Assembly (NCBI RefSeq): GCF_014836425.1
Contig: NZ_JACSQW010000003.1
Span: forward strand, 60,795 to 124,794
Length of the DNA: 64,000 nt
Direction: 5' to 3'
Source of the DNA: Limosilactobacillus avistercoris
Lineage (GTDB): Bacteria > Bacillota > Bacilli > Lactobacillales > Lactobacillaceae
The position numbers were made by a program, and so were the translations under genes. Numbering within the stretch: the first letter of the stretch is position 1; every line of letters starts with the position of its first letter. The notes beneath the pieces are model-generated. The model searched no databases. It was not told the DNA's origin and saw only the letters and a program-made list of their open reading frames with translations. Below, piece after piece: positions 28,226 to 36,121 of the stretch.

Positions 28226-29413
28226 TTAATACTGAATCGAGAATCCAAAACGTTGGTGTTTCCCAGTTAATCGTCTGACATGACGTTCCATTACTTCTCT
28301 CCGGGTTCCAAACATCATCCAAAGGCTGAATCCCCCAAAGATTACTAGGAGGATTAATAACCCCCACCAGTCAGCTGGAACTAAGTCACCAGTTAACATT
28401 GTTGTTCCCGTTGCTAAAAAGCCAAACCAGTCAAGACTGAAATGCATTAACATTGTTAACCATAACTGACCAGTATATACATAAACAACCGATAAGAATA
28501 ATCCTAGCAAGAAAGCCAGTGCAACTTGGTAAAGGGTCAAATCAATTCTTTGTCCCCTCAAGTTAATTAAGTGAGCAAACCCAAATAATAACGAACTGGT
28601 AATGATAGCTAATGGTAGTCGCTGCTTAACGTTACGCCATGCGTAAAAAAGAACCCCAAGCAATGCAAACCTAAACAAACTTTCTTCCGCAAGACCAGAT
28701 TCAAATGCCTGACATGTTAGCTTAAAAAGCCCAGTTTTGGGCAAATGGACAATTGCTATCATATTACTTCCTAGTGGAATCACAAAAATGGCGAGCATTA
28801 ATAACAGGATCCACCAATTAAAGTCACTACTCCAATTTGGCTTTAACCCTGGCCATGATAGGTGCCATGCACGCATTACGGTTACTGCAAATAGGAAATA
28901 TGCAACGGCACCAACTGCACCCGTTGATAACAACATAGTTAACTTAGGGTTAGCAATTAGGTCAAATGGCAAATAGGTAAAGGGAACAATTACAATCTGA
29001 AACATCCAAATTACAAAGATAAATCGCTCAATGCTCAGATTCATTTGTCCACCAATAACGCTAGCGAACGGCGCATACATTACAAAGTAGTACAAAATCA
29101 TGAGCAGTACCACACCACGCGATGGCATATGGAGCATCGTAATTATTTCCCGGGTAATTACCCCCCAAGCAAAGGTAAGAATTACTGGCTGTGCTAACCC
29201 CTGAATCCAGCAATTAACCTTACTGATAATTGGTGGGACATCCTCCCATAATTCTTCAGCTAATCCTAAGCCAAGAATAATTACCATCCATAACAACTGC
29301 AGCCAAATATTGCGGCCAAGTTCAAAGTTACGAATCATCATCATCATTAAAATAATTAAAGTCGCACCAATTTGAACTCGATACCAGATCTTTAAATAAT
29401 CTCTTCCAGTCAT
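28226..29413 (-). CDS. CPBP family intramembrane metalloprotease (CAAX-like)
   Basis: A 395-residue membrane protein with about ten hydrophobic segments. The Abi/CPBP motifs are in the C-terminal half: EESLFR (EExxxR) near residue 236, FGFAHLIN (FxxxH) near 276, and MHFSLDW (HxxxD-like) near 333. Bacterial members include bacteriocin-immunity and sortase-associated proteins; no such partner is nearby, so the role is open. The ATG follows GGAGGAAT. Confidence 0.8.
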   Translation of the reverse strand: MTGRDYLKIWYRVQIGATLIILMMMMIRNFELGRNIWLQLLWMVIILGLGLAEELWEDVPPIISKVNCWIQGLAQPVILTFAWGVITREIITMLHMPSRGVVLLMILYYFVMYAPFASVIGGQMNLSIERFIFVIWMFQIVIVPFTYLPFDLIANPKLTMLLSTGAVGAVAYFLFAVTVMRAWHLSWPGLKPNWSSDFNWWILLLMLAIFVIPLGSNMIAIVHLPKTGLFKLTCQAFESGLAEESLFRFALLGVLFYAWRNVKQRLPLAIITSSLLFGFAHLINLRGQRIDLTLYQVALAFLLGLFLSVVYVYTGQLWLTMLMHFSLDWFGFLATGTTMLTGDLVPADWWGLLILLVIFGGFSLWMMFGTRREVMERHVRRLTGKHQRFGFSIQY

Positions 29414-29571
29414 CGAGATTCCTCCAAATAAATAATTGCTTATACTGTTTGATCATACCAAATTATACCAATGAATTTAAACATTTTATCTTAGAAATTA
29501 TTTTAGTTAATTAAAGATATAAATAAGCCCCAAAGTCCGGAAAGCCGGACTCTGAGACTTATTACTCATCG

Positions 29572-31437
29572 CTATTCATTTTTACCAGCAGCAACTGGTT
29601 CCTTTTTAGCGTTTTGCTTTTTGGAATTACCATGCTTTTGCTGTTGATTACGATGTTTTTGGTGGTTCTTCCGATTGTTATTTTCATGACCCGCTTTTTT
29701 CTTATTACTTGGTTGACGGTAGTGATGGTTTTCGTAGTGACGATCACCATTCAAAATCGTTACCATTGGAATAATTACGGGGCGACGACCTGTTCGAGCA
29801 TAGAGAAGCTTTTGCAAACGACTAATAATCGTCCGGTTAAGGGCGCGACGATCCACATGCTTATGGTTCTTAAAGGTATTTAAGATTGCCCAGAAGACCT
29901 CGTGGTTAGCTGCCTTAATTAACTCTTGAGACTCGTGCATGTAAACAAATCCTCGCGAAACAATATCTGGTCCCGCAACAATCTGGTAATCCTTCAAGTC
30001 AACAACTGCAACTGCTGTTACAACCCCTTCTTCAGAAAGAAGGCGACGTTCATGAATTTCTGGATTACCAACAGTATCACCAGCATCGCGGCCATCAATA
30101 TAAACATCTGCAGCACTATCGATATGGTCCGCAACCCGTGCAGAATCCTTAGTTAGCGCTAATACATCCCCGTTAGCCAAGATAAAACTATTCTCTTGTG
30201 GGACACCAGTCATTTCAGCTAGCTTTGTATGGATCTTTTGCATCCGGTATTCACCGTGAACTGGTGCAAAGAACTTTGGCTTCATTAACCGCAACATGAA
30301 TTCTTCATCGATTTGACCACCGTGACCAGAAGTGTGAATGTTGTTAACGTAACCGTGAATAACGTTTGCGCCATCTTCTTCTAGCTTGTTGATTAATGTG
30401 TTAACACTAGTAGTATTCCCAGGAATTGGGTTACTTGAGAAGACAACAGTATCACCAGGTTGAATGGTGATTTGACGGTGCGTTCCGTTAGCAATCCGGC
30501 TCAAAGCTGCCATTGGTTCACCCTGAGAACCAGTACACATAATCAATACCTTTTCCGGTGGATAGTTATTAATTTCATTTTGGTCAATTAATGAATCCTT
30601 AGGAATATTAAGGTAACCAAGTTCTTGTCCTGCCGCAATAGCATTTTCCATGCTCCGTCCAAATACGGCAATCTTCCGTCCTTGGGCAATCGCAGCATCA
30701 GATGCTTCCCGTAACCGGTAAACGTTTGAAGCAAATGAAGCAAAAATGATCCGGCCCTTAATCCGTTCAAAAATCCGCCGAATGTGAATATCAACCCACC
30801 GTTCCGACTTAGTAAACTGTGGTCGTTCAGCGTTTGTACTGTCAGAAGTTAAGAGGAGAACCCCTTCATCACCAAGCTTTGCCATTTGTTGGAGATTTGG
30901 TCCTGGCAAATGACCAACTGGTGTTAAGTCAAACTTAAAGTCTCCAGTTTGAATAATCGTCCCTTGTGGAGTGTGGACAGCAACACCCAAAGTATCAGGG
31001 ATTGAGTGGGTTGTCCGGAAGAAGCTAACCCAAAGCTTCTTAAAGTGGACTTCATCAAATTCATTAATTTCATGGAGTTCCGCATCACGCAAAAGGTGCT
31101 TTTCTTCCAACTTTCCCTTAATTAGGGACATCGCAAATGGCCCGGCATAGATTGGCGCATTTACATTTTGTAAGAAGAAGGGCAACCCACCAATGTGATC
31201 TTCATGTCCGTGGGTAATAAAGATTCCCTTAATTTTATCCTTATTCTCAATTAGGTAATCGTAATTTTGAATTACATAATCAACACCCAGGAGTTCGTCT
31301 TCAGGGAAAAGCACACCGCAGTCAATAATGATGATTTCATCTTGGAATTGAACACAGTACATGTTCTTACCAATTTCGCCTAAGCCCCCCATGGCATAAA
31401 AGGCGACTTCATTGTTCTTAATATTTAATTTTGACAT
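29572..31437 (-). CDS. rnj: Ribonuclease J
   Basis: A 621-residue metallo-beta-lactamase ribonuclease with 5'-3' exonuclease and endonuclease activity in mRNA decay and rRNA maturation. The zinc site HGHEDH is at residues 76-81; further motifs are TGDFKFD, the beta-CASP domain with FGRSMENA and CTGSQGEPMAALSR, HTSGHGGQ and PVHGEYRMQ. The last 55 residues or so are a basic, Asn/Lys/His/Gln-rich tail, probably disordered, making the protein longer than the usual 555-residue enzyme. The start is the ATG at 31435-31437 after AGAAAGGT; an in-frame extension of 25 codons lacks similarity. Whether it is the J1 or J2 paralogue is not settled; the usual J1 neighbour rpoY is not present. Confidence 0.94.
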   Translation of the reverse strand: MSKLNIKNNEVAFYAMGGLGEIGKNMYCVQFQDEIIIIDCGVLFPEDELLGVDYVIQNYDYLIENKDKIKGIFITHGHEDHIGGLPFFLQNVNAPIYAGPFAMSLIKGKLEEKHLLRDAELHEINEFDEVHFKKLWVSFFRTTHSIPDTLGVAVHTPQGTIIQTGDFKFDLTPVGHLPGPNLQQMAKLGDEGVLLLTSDSTNAERPQFTKSERWVDIHIRRIFERIKGRIIFASFASNVYRLREASDAAIAQGRKIAVFGRSMENAIAAGQELGYLNIPKDSLIDQNEINNYPPEKVLIMCTGSQGEPMAALSRIANGTHRQITIQPGDTVVFSSNPIPGNTTSVNTLINKLEEDGANVIHGYVNNIHTSGHGGQIDEEFMLRLMKPKFFAPVHGEYRMQKIHTKLAEMTGVPQENSFILANGDVLALTKDSARVADHIDSAADVYIDGRDAGDTVGNPEIHERRLLSEEGVVTAVAVVDLKDYQIVAGPDIVSRGFVYMHESQELIKAANHEVFWAILNTFKNHKHVDRRALNRTIISRLQKLLYARTGRRPVIIPMVTILNGDRHYENHHYRQPSNKKKAGHENNNRKNHQKHRNQQQKHGNSKKQNAKKEPVAAGKNE

Positions 31438-31633
31438 AATACCTTTCTTGTACCTTTCTATTTGAATTTTATTAAAAATCAATAACGGAAAATTGTAGAC
31501 CAAAAGACCCACTTTTCGGGTTAGAAAAGGGTTTCTTGGTGATTCAGTTTTACTTTTTTATATCCGTACTAAAAACTAATCATATTTTACCATATATTAT
31601 CTTTTTCTGCTATCATTCAAGATTCCAAAATAA

Positions 31634-31662
31634 AAGAGACCGGATTAATTTCCCAGTCTCTT
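31634..31662 (-). terminator. Terminator after the 116-residue gene
   Basis: AAGAGAC/GTCTCTT with a further GG/CC step forms a short hairpin, 65 bp beyond the stop codon, in AT-rich DNA. Confidence 0.6.
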
Positions 31663-31727
31663 AAATTTAAAGGTATTAATAATGTAATTTGAATATCCCT
31701 ACTACAATTTTACAAAAGATTTGTTTC

Positions 31728-32078
31728 CTAGTCTTCTGTCGGCAAACCTTCTTCTTCCTTTTGCCACAACTTTTCTAAGGGAACAATTGGTTCTCCTTCT
31801 TGATTGAATTTTACATCAGTCAATTCACTAAGGACCTCTTCATAAGCACTTTTGCAAAGGCGTTCGCTAATTTCAGCTAGTTCTTTTTCACCGTGGTAAG
31901 CATTCTCCTTCAAAATGTGGTTGATTGTCCCCATAACCTCATTTGAAGCCTTTGCCCCCATAATTTCGAGACTCTTCAATTGGTATTGATGAATGTAAAA
32001 GGCAATAAACGTCTTCAAAGCTGCTTTTTTAGCGGCATGATTATCTAGTTCATCATAGCGTAATTCTACTTGTGCCAT
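31728..32078 (-). CDS. Uncharacterised 116-residue protein
   Basis: I do not recognise a family. The protein is predicted to be mostly helical and soluble, begins MAQVELRYDELDNHAAKKAA, and ends in a Glu-rich tail (WQKEEEGLPTED). There is no signal peptide or membrane segment. A GAAGGGAAGCG site precedes the ATG, and codon use resembles the neighbours, so it is probably a real gene. It lies between the MerR-type regulator and RNase J on the same strand, with a terminator downstream. No function is proposed. Confidence 0.65.
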   Translation of the reverse strand: MAQVELRYDELDNHAAKKAALKTFIAFYIHQYQLKSLEIMGAKASNEVMGTINHILKENAYHGEKELAEISERLCKSAYEEVLSELTDVKFNQEGEPIVPLEKLWQKEEEGLPTED

Positions 32079-32148
32079 TTTGATCGCTTCCCTTTCTTAA
32101 TTTGCCATAAAATACATTATCTTTCATTAATACCATAACACAATCTAA

Positions 32149-32592
32149 TCACTTCTGCCGAAGATGTAATTTAGTTTTTCCGTTCTCAACAGTCGCATAA
32201 ACTTCGGTACGAGGATCTTCAGCTACTTCACCTATTTCAATCTCCCCCTTACCAGGGCCTAGCTGCTTAACACTCAACTTTTGATTAAGAATAAATTCAC
32301 GTAATAATTTAACAGACTCGCGACGTTCCTGTTCCTTTTTAACGGCTACTGCAAGTGTATACCCTTGATCAAGGAAAAATTTAATCGTACAGACCCGAAA
32401 AAGCATGGTAACGGGAAAAAGGTGATTTTGGTTTTTCTCTCCCTGTTCCGATTCTATGTACCCCTTCTTTTCCCAATAACGGATTTGGCTTGGTGATACT
32501 CCCGTCATTTCCGCTAGTTGTGACATCGTAACCCGTAAATTATTTTGCCCAATCATCTTATGAAACCGCTCCGCAAGTAAAATACTCATCAT
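32149..32592 (-). CDS. MerR-type transcriptional regulator
   Basis: A 147-residue regulator. The N-terminal winged helix-turn-helix is MSQLAEMTGVSPSQIRYWEK (residues about 23-42) followed by KGYI, the MerR signature. The C-terminal part is short and lacks cysteine clusters, so it should sense a small molecule or serve as a fixed repressor rather than a metal sensor. Two adjacent ATGs follow GGAAGAGG; either could be used. It is divergent from the DHA2 transporter, and both promoters share a 31-bp palindrome, which is its likely operator. Confidence 0.85.
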   Translation of the reverse strand: MMSILLAERFHKMIGQNNLRVTMSQLAEMTGVSPSQIRYWEKKGYIESEQGEKNQNHLFPVTMLFRVCTIKFFLDQGYTLAVAVKKEQERRESVKLLREFILNQKLSVKQLGPGKGEIEIGEVAEDPRTEVYATVENGKTKLHLRQK

Positions 32593-32619
32593 CCTCTTCC
32601 AAAGTTTAATCTATGTGGT

Positions 32620-32648
32620 ATTATCTTAAAATTAGATATCTTTGTCAA
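32620..32648 (-). promoter_or_regulatory. Promoter of the MerR-type gene
   Basis: On the minus strand TTGACA (32643-32648), 17 bp, then GATAAT (32620-32625). The -35 box is one half of the central palindrome. Confidence 0.65.
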
Positions 32649-32666
32649 ATAATTTGACAAAGATAT
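32636..32666. promoter_or_regulatory. 31-bp palindromic operator between MerR-type gene and DHA2 pump
   Basis: Perfect 15-bp arms (ATATCTTTGTCAAAT and its complement) flank a single central A at 32651. Each arm contains the TTGACA -35 box of one of two divergent promoters, so a protein bound here would cover both -35 elements at once. Confidence 0.8.
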
Positions 32667-32682
32667 TAAATAGTTTTATATT
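32654..32682 (+). promoter_or_regulatory. Promoter of the DHA2 pump operon
   Basis: TTGACA (32654-32659), 17 bp, TATATT (32677-32682). The spacer is normal, not the 19-20 bp seen at classical MerR-activated promoters. Confidence 0.75.
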
Positions 32683-32719
32683 AGGTGGCATTGACTAAAA
32701 AAGGAAAGAGGTTTTCAGT

Positions 32720-34219
32720 GTGGATCAACAGTCTATTCCTGTAGATATTAATAACAAACCATACAATAGAAGATTGATGGTCTTGATCCTATTAATTGGT
32801 GCATTTTGTACTATTCTAAATCAGACCATCCTTTCGACCGCCTTTCCGGCCTTAATGGATGCTTTTAACATCAGTACGTCAACCGTTCAATGGTTAATTA
32901 CCGGATTCTTGATGGTTAATGGGATCATGATCCCGATCAGCGCCTACTTAAGCAGCCGTTTTAATACTAAGGTCCTATTCGTTATTGCAATGTCAATCTT
33001 TGAAATTGGAACGATCATGTCATGGTTAGCACCATCATTTGCTGTCCTCCTCAGTGGCCGTTTAATCCAAGCAATTGGTGTGGGTATCAACATGCCATTA
33101 ATGCAAAATATTATGCTGACAATCTACCCACCTGAAAAACGTGGGGCTGCTATGGGAATTAACGGACTAGTTATTGGTTTAGCACCGGCAATTGGCCCAA
33201 CCCTTTCTGGATGGGTCATTGATAACTTTAGCTGGCGGTGGTTATTCGGAATGATCGTCCCAGTTGCTGCTGTAGTAATTATTGCAAGTTTATTCTTCGT
33301 CAAAAACGTTATTCCTAACCGGAAACCTCATCTTGACTGGTTGTCAGTTATTATTTCAACGGCTGGTTTTGGAAGTATGCTCTATGGTTTCTCCAGTGTT
33401 GGTAATGATGGATGGACCGACCCGGTTGTTTTATCAACCATCATCATTGGTGCTATCCTTGTTGCATTCCTCATTTTCCGTCAGAGCAAGCTAGAAGAAC
33501 CATTTCTGGAATTTAAGGTATTTAAGAGTAATGAATTTACCCTTGCAACTATCTTAAGCTCAATTGTAATGATGGCAATGGTTGGGGTCGAATTAGTAAT
33601 CCCCTTGTACCTCCAAATTATCCACGGAATGTCAGCTTTCCATTCAGGGCTAACCCTCTTATTTGGTGCCCTTTTCATGGGGTTGATGAGTCCAATCACC
33701 GGGAACTTGTTTGACCGTCACGGTGCAAGACAGCTTGCGATTACTGGGATGTTCATCCTTTCGGTAGGAACCATTCCATTTGCCTTTATTACCCGTGATA
33801 CCCCAACGATCTATATTATCTTCCTGTATGCAGCACGGATGTTTGGAATCTCTATGGTAATGATGCCAGTAACTACCGCAGGAATGAACTCCTTACCATA
33901 CCAGCTCATCTCTCATGGGACAGCCGTTAACAACACTCTTCGTCAGGTTGCTACCTCTGTCGGTACGGCAATTATGATTTCCGTTCTAACCAATGTCACA
34001 AACAATAATAAGCCAACTCATTCGTTACTAAAGGCTGCTCCTCTTCAATATAAATCACAAATGTTTGATGCAACTTTAATGGGGTACCATGCAGCATTTT
34101 GGTTTGCGATTGTCTTTGCCTTGATTGGCCTCTGTTTAACTTTCTGTGTTACAAGCGGTAACGGTATCCATTTAAAGCTTGATTCAGATGACATTCGAGA
34201 AAAGGAGGATACTAAATGA
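32720..34219 (+). CDS. DHA2 family multidrug efflux MFS transporter
   Basis: A 499-residue drug:proton antiporter with 14 predicted membrane segments. Motifs LNQTILSTAFPALMDAF (first segment), GRLIQAIGVGINMPLMQN and GINGLVIGLAPAIGPTLSGW (antiporter motif C) are those of EmrB/QacA/LmrB proteins. The start is a GTG at 32720-32722, after AAAGGAAAGAGG. The next gene overlaps by 4 bp (ATGA), so it is translationally coupled to a DUF4811 protein. Control by the divergent MerR-type protein is likely. Substrates are unknown. Confidence 0.92.
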   Translation: MDQQSIPVDINNKPYNRRLMVLILLIGAFCTILNQTILSTAFPALMDAFNISTSTVQWLITGFLMVNGIMIPISAYLSSRFNTKVLFVIAMSIFEIGTIMSWLAPSFAVLLSGRLIQAIGVGINMPLMQNIMLTIYPPEKRGAAMGINGLVIGLAPAIGPTLSGWVIDNFSWRWLFGMIVPVAAVVIIASLFFVKNVIPNRKPHLDWLSVIISTAGFGSMLYGFSSVGNDGWTDPVVLSTIIIGAILVAFLIFRQSKLEEPFLEFKVFKSNEFTLATILSSIVMMAMVGVELVIPLYLQIIHGMSAFHSGLTLLFGALFMGLMSPITGNLFDRHGARQLAITGMFILSVGTIPFAFITRDTPTIYIIFLYAARMFGISMVMMPVTTAGMNSLPYQLISHGTAVNNTLRQVATSVGTAIMISVLTNVTNNNKPTHSLLKAAPLQYKSQMFDATLMGYHAAFWFAIVFALIGLCLTFCVTSGNGIHLKLDSDDIREKEDTK

Positions 34220-34911
34220 TCATTATTTTAATGTTTGGTTCCGCGGTCGCACTATTTGCCAGCGTGATGTTTATCAACCAACGGGTAACTAGAATCACTG
34301 GAACCATTATTTTCGGCATTCTCTTCGTTGTTTCAACTACCCTGATGACATTAAACTACAGTCACCATTTTGGAATGGAAAAAGTAACAACAACCACCAA
34401 CCAAACTGTCTACTCTGCGACGGGAAAATTACCAGTTGCCCTTTATCAACCGGTAGGCACTAACGGTCAAGATAACGTTTTAATTTATAAAACTAGTCAA
34501 GATCAAAAAAAGCCTGTTCACACACAGACAAACGAATACACGACCAGTAAAATGGAATTTACTAATCGAACCAAACCGCAATTAAAAACAACAGAAACAA
34601 GATGGCGGTTTAAAAATAATTTCTACAAGGGCCTCTTTATGTGGTCAGGAATGGATGGCACATTAGTTAAAAGAACCAATGTGATAAAGTATCCACGCGC
34701 TTTTGTTAAACTCACGCCTATACAAGCTCAACAACTTCAAAAGCGATTTGCTGCTGCAGGGCCACAACTTCATGCTCAAGCTAAGAGTTTTGTCACTGCT
34801 AAAGTTCAAGCTGCAATGACAAAGCAACCACATATGAGCGCACAACAAATTCAGCAAGTTTCGCAACAGGCGGAACAAGAATTTATGGCCCAAATGATTA
34901 AGCAAAAATAA
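34216..34911 (+). CDS. DUF4811 protein, partner of the DHA2 pump
   Basis: A 231-residue protein with two N-terminal membrane segments (residues about 1-20 and 27-47), then an extracytoplasmic region with a beta-rich part and a C-terminal Gln-rich helical tail (AQQIQQVSQQAEQEFMAQM). This layout follows DHA2 transporters in lactobacilli and is annotated as DUF4811. The tight 4-bp overlap points to a joint complex, perhaps an accessory to the pump, but no activity is known. A perfect 20-bp hairpin terminates the operon. Confidence 0.85.
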   Translation: MIIILMFGSAVALFASVMFINQRVTRITGTIIFGILFVVSTTLMTLNYSHHFGMEKVTTTTNQTVYSATGKLPVALYQPVGTNGQDNVLIYKTSQDQKKPVHTQTNEYTTSKMEFTNRTKPQLKTTETRWRFKNNFYKGLFMWSGMDGTLVKRTNVIKYPRAFVKLTPIQAQQLQKRFAAAGPQLHAQAKSFVTAKVQAAMTKQPHMSAQQIQQVSQQAEQEFMAQMIKQK

Positions 34912-34921
34912 ATCATAATTA

Positions 34922-34973
34922 TATAGAAAAGCCCCTAACGACTGAAATAACAATCGTTAGGGGCTTTTCTATA
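34922..34973. terminator. Long bidirectional terminator
   Basis: A perfect 20-bp stem (arms 34922-34941 and 34954-34973, core AAAAGCCCCTAACGA) with a 12-base loop lies between two convergent genes, the DUF4811 gene and the pseudouridine synthase. Confidence 0.9.
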
Positions 34974-34976
34974 AAG

Positions 34977-35843
34977 TTAATTTTCTGGAAGACTACTTAT
35001 TTCCCGGGAAAATGTTAACTGTTTTAACGTAAATGGATCCTTAAACGAAAGTTTGGTTGCCCATAATGCTTGGTGTTGACGTTCAGAAGTATCACCACCA
35101 TAAAGGTGATCACCAATTAGTGGGTGACCGATAGAAGCAAGGTGTACCCGAATTTGATGTGTCCGTCCCGTATGTAATTGAACCCGGAGCTTTGTCCACC
35201 CTGCTTGCTCCTCTTCTACCCAGTATTCAGTGATCGCTTGTTGGCCGTCCTCTGCAATCACTCGCTGGGGTTGTCCTTCACGCCGAGCGATTGGCTTATT
35301 AATCACGCCATGCTTTTCCTTGAATGTCCCGGAAACAAATGCGGTATATTCCTTTAACATCTGGTGTTGCTGAACTTGTTGACTAATCATACTGGAAGCA
35401 ACATGGTGCTTAGCAATTAGTAGTAGGCCACCAGTATAGCGATCAAGTCGAGTAATCAAATGCGGTCGTTGATCGTCTGAACCTTGAGCAATTAAATACT
35501 TAACTGCTCGATTAAGAACCGTCCCGTTATCTACTGACGGACCAGGAATTGACGTTACTCCCGCTGGCTTATCAATCACTAGCCAATTGGCATCCTCATA
35601 TACAATCTTAAGAGGTTCATCACTTAACTTTACTGACAAATCGCGCATTTCTGGCTGGGCAATTACCGTTAACGGTTGGTTCGGCAATATTTTTGTCGTT
35701 GGCCGAACTTTACGGTGATCCACCAGGAATTCACCCTGGCCATTTTTTAAATCATTAAAGAGGTGGTGTCCCATCCCTAATGATTGAAGATACTTTTTAA
35801 TTTTGATTGGCTCAGTGCCTTGATACTGCCATGTATTTTCCAT
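34977..35843 (-). CDS. RluA/RluD family RNA pseudouridine synthase
   Basis: A 288-residue enzyme converting uridine to pseudouridine in rRNA or tRNA. The catalytic aspartate lies in ITRLDRYTGGLLL near residue 134, followed by IAKHHVAS; the later LHTGRTHQIRVHLASIGHPL block is the conserved end of the family's catalytic domain. The N-terminal 60 residues (IKIKKYLQSLGM) may be a weak S4-like region. Lactobacilli carry several RluA paralogues, so the target is not assignable. The ATG follows TAGGAGGAAAG. Confidence 0.9.
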   Translation of the reverse strand: MENTWQYQGTEPIKIKKYLQSLGMGHHLFNDLKNGQGEFLVDHRKVRPTTKILPNQPLTVIAQPEMRDLSVKLSDEPLKIVYEDANWLVIDKPAGVTSIPGPSVDNGTVLNRAVKYLIAQGSDDQRPHLITRLDRYTGGLLLIAKHHVASSMISQQVQQHQMLKEYTAFVSGTFKEKHGVINKPIARREGQPQRVIAEDGQQAITEYWVEEEQAGWTKLRVQLHTGRTHQIRVHLASIGHPLIGDHLYGGDTSERQHQALWATKLSFKDPFTLKQLTFSREISSLPEN

Positions 35844-35871
35844 TCTTTCCTCCTAAAATATCCGATTATGT

Positions 35872-35906
35872 AAAAAAGGCTGGGAATAAACCTCCCAGCC
35901 TTTTTT
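35872..35906 (-). terminator. Terminator after tRNA-Asp
   Basis: AAAAAAGGCTGGGA and TCCCAGCCTTTTTT form a perfect 14-bp stem with a 7-base loop, 11 bp past the tRNA. Confidence 0.9.
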
Positions 35907-35917
35907 ATTAACTATGA

Positions 35918-35992
35918 CGGTCCGTACGAGACTCGAACTCGTGATCTCATCCGTGACAGGGATGCGTCCTAAACCAACTAGACCAACGGACC
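35918..35992 (-). tRNA. tRNA-Asp (GTC)
   Basis: A 75-nt cloverleaf: acceptor GGTCCGT/ACGGACC, anticodon stem CATCC/GGATG around CTGTCAC giving anticodon GTC, T-loop TTCGAGT, discriminator G. It is a single-gene unit with its own promoter and terminator. Confidence 0.94.
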
Positions 35993-36009
35993 ATTTGACA
36001 ACAAATAAA

Positions 36010-36038
36010 AGTATACGAAACTTCTCCCCCAGTGTCAA
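36010..36038 (-). promoter_or_regulatory. Promoter of tRNA-Asp
   Basis: Consensus TTGACA (36033-36038), 17 bp, TATACT (36010-36015) on the minus strand, 18 bp before the tRNA 5' end. Confidence 0.8.
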
Positions 36039-36121
36039 TAACTTTTTAAATTTCCTTCTAACTTCTTCAAAAAGAAGAAATCCTTTATAATGGTTATTAG
36101 TATCTATTTAAGGAGGAAACT

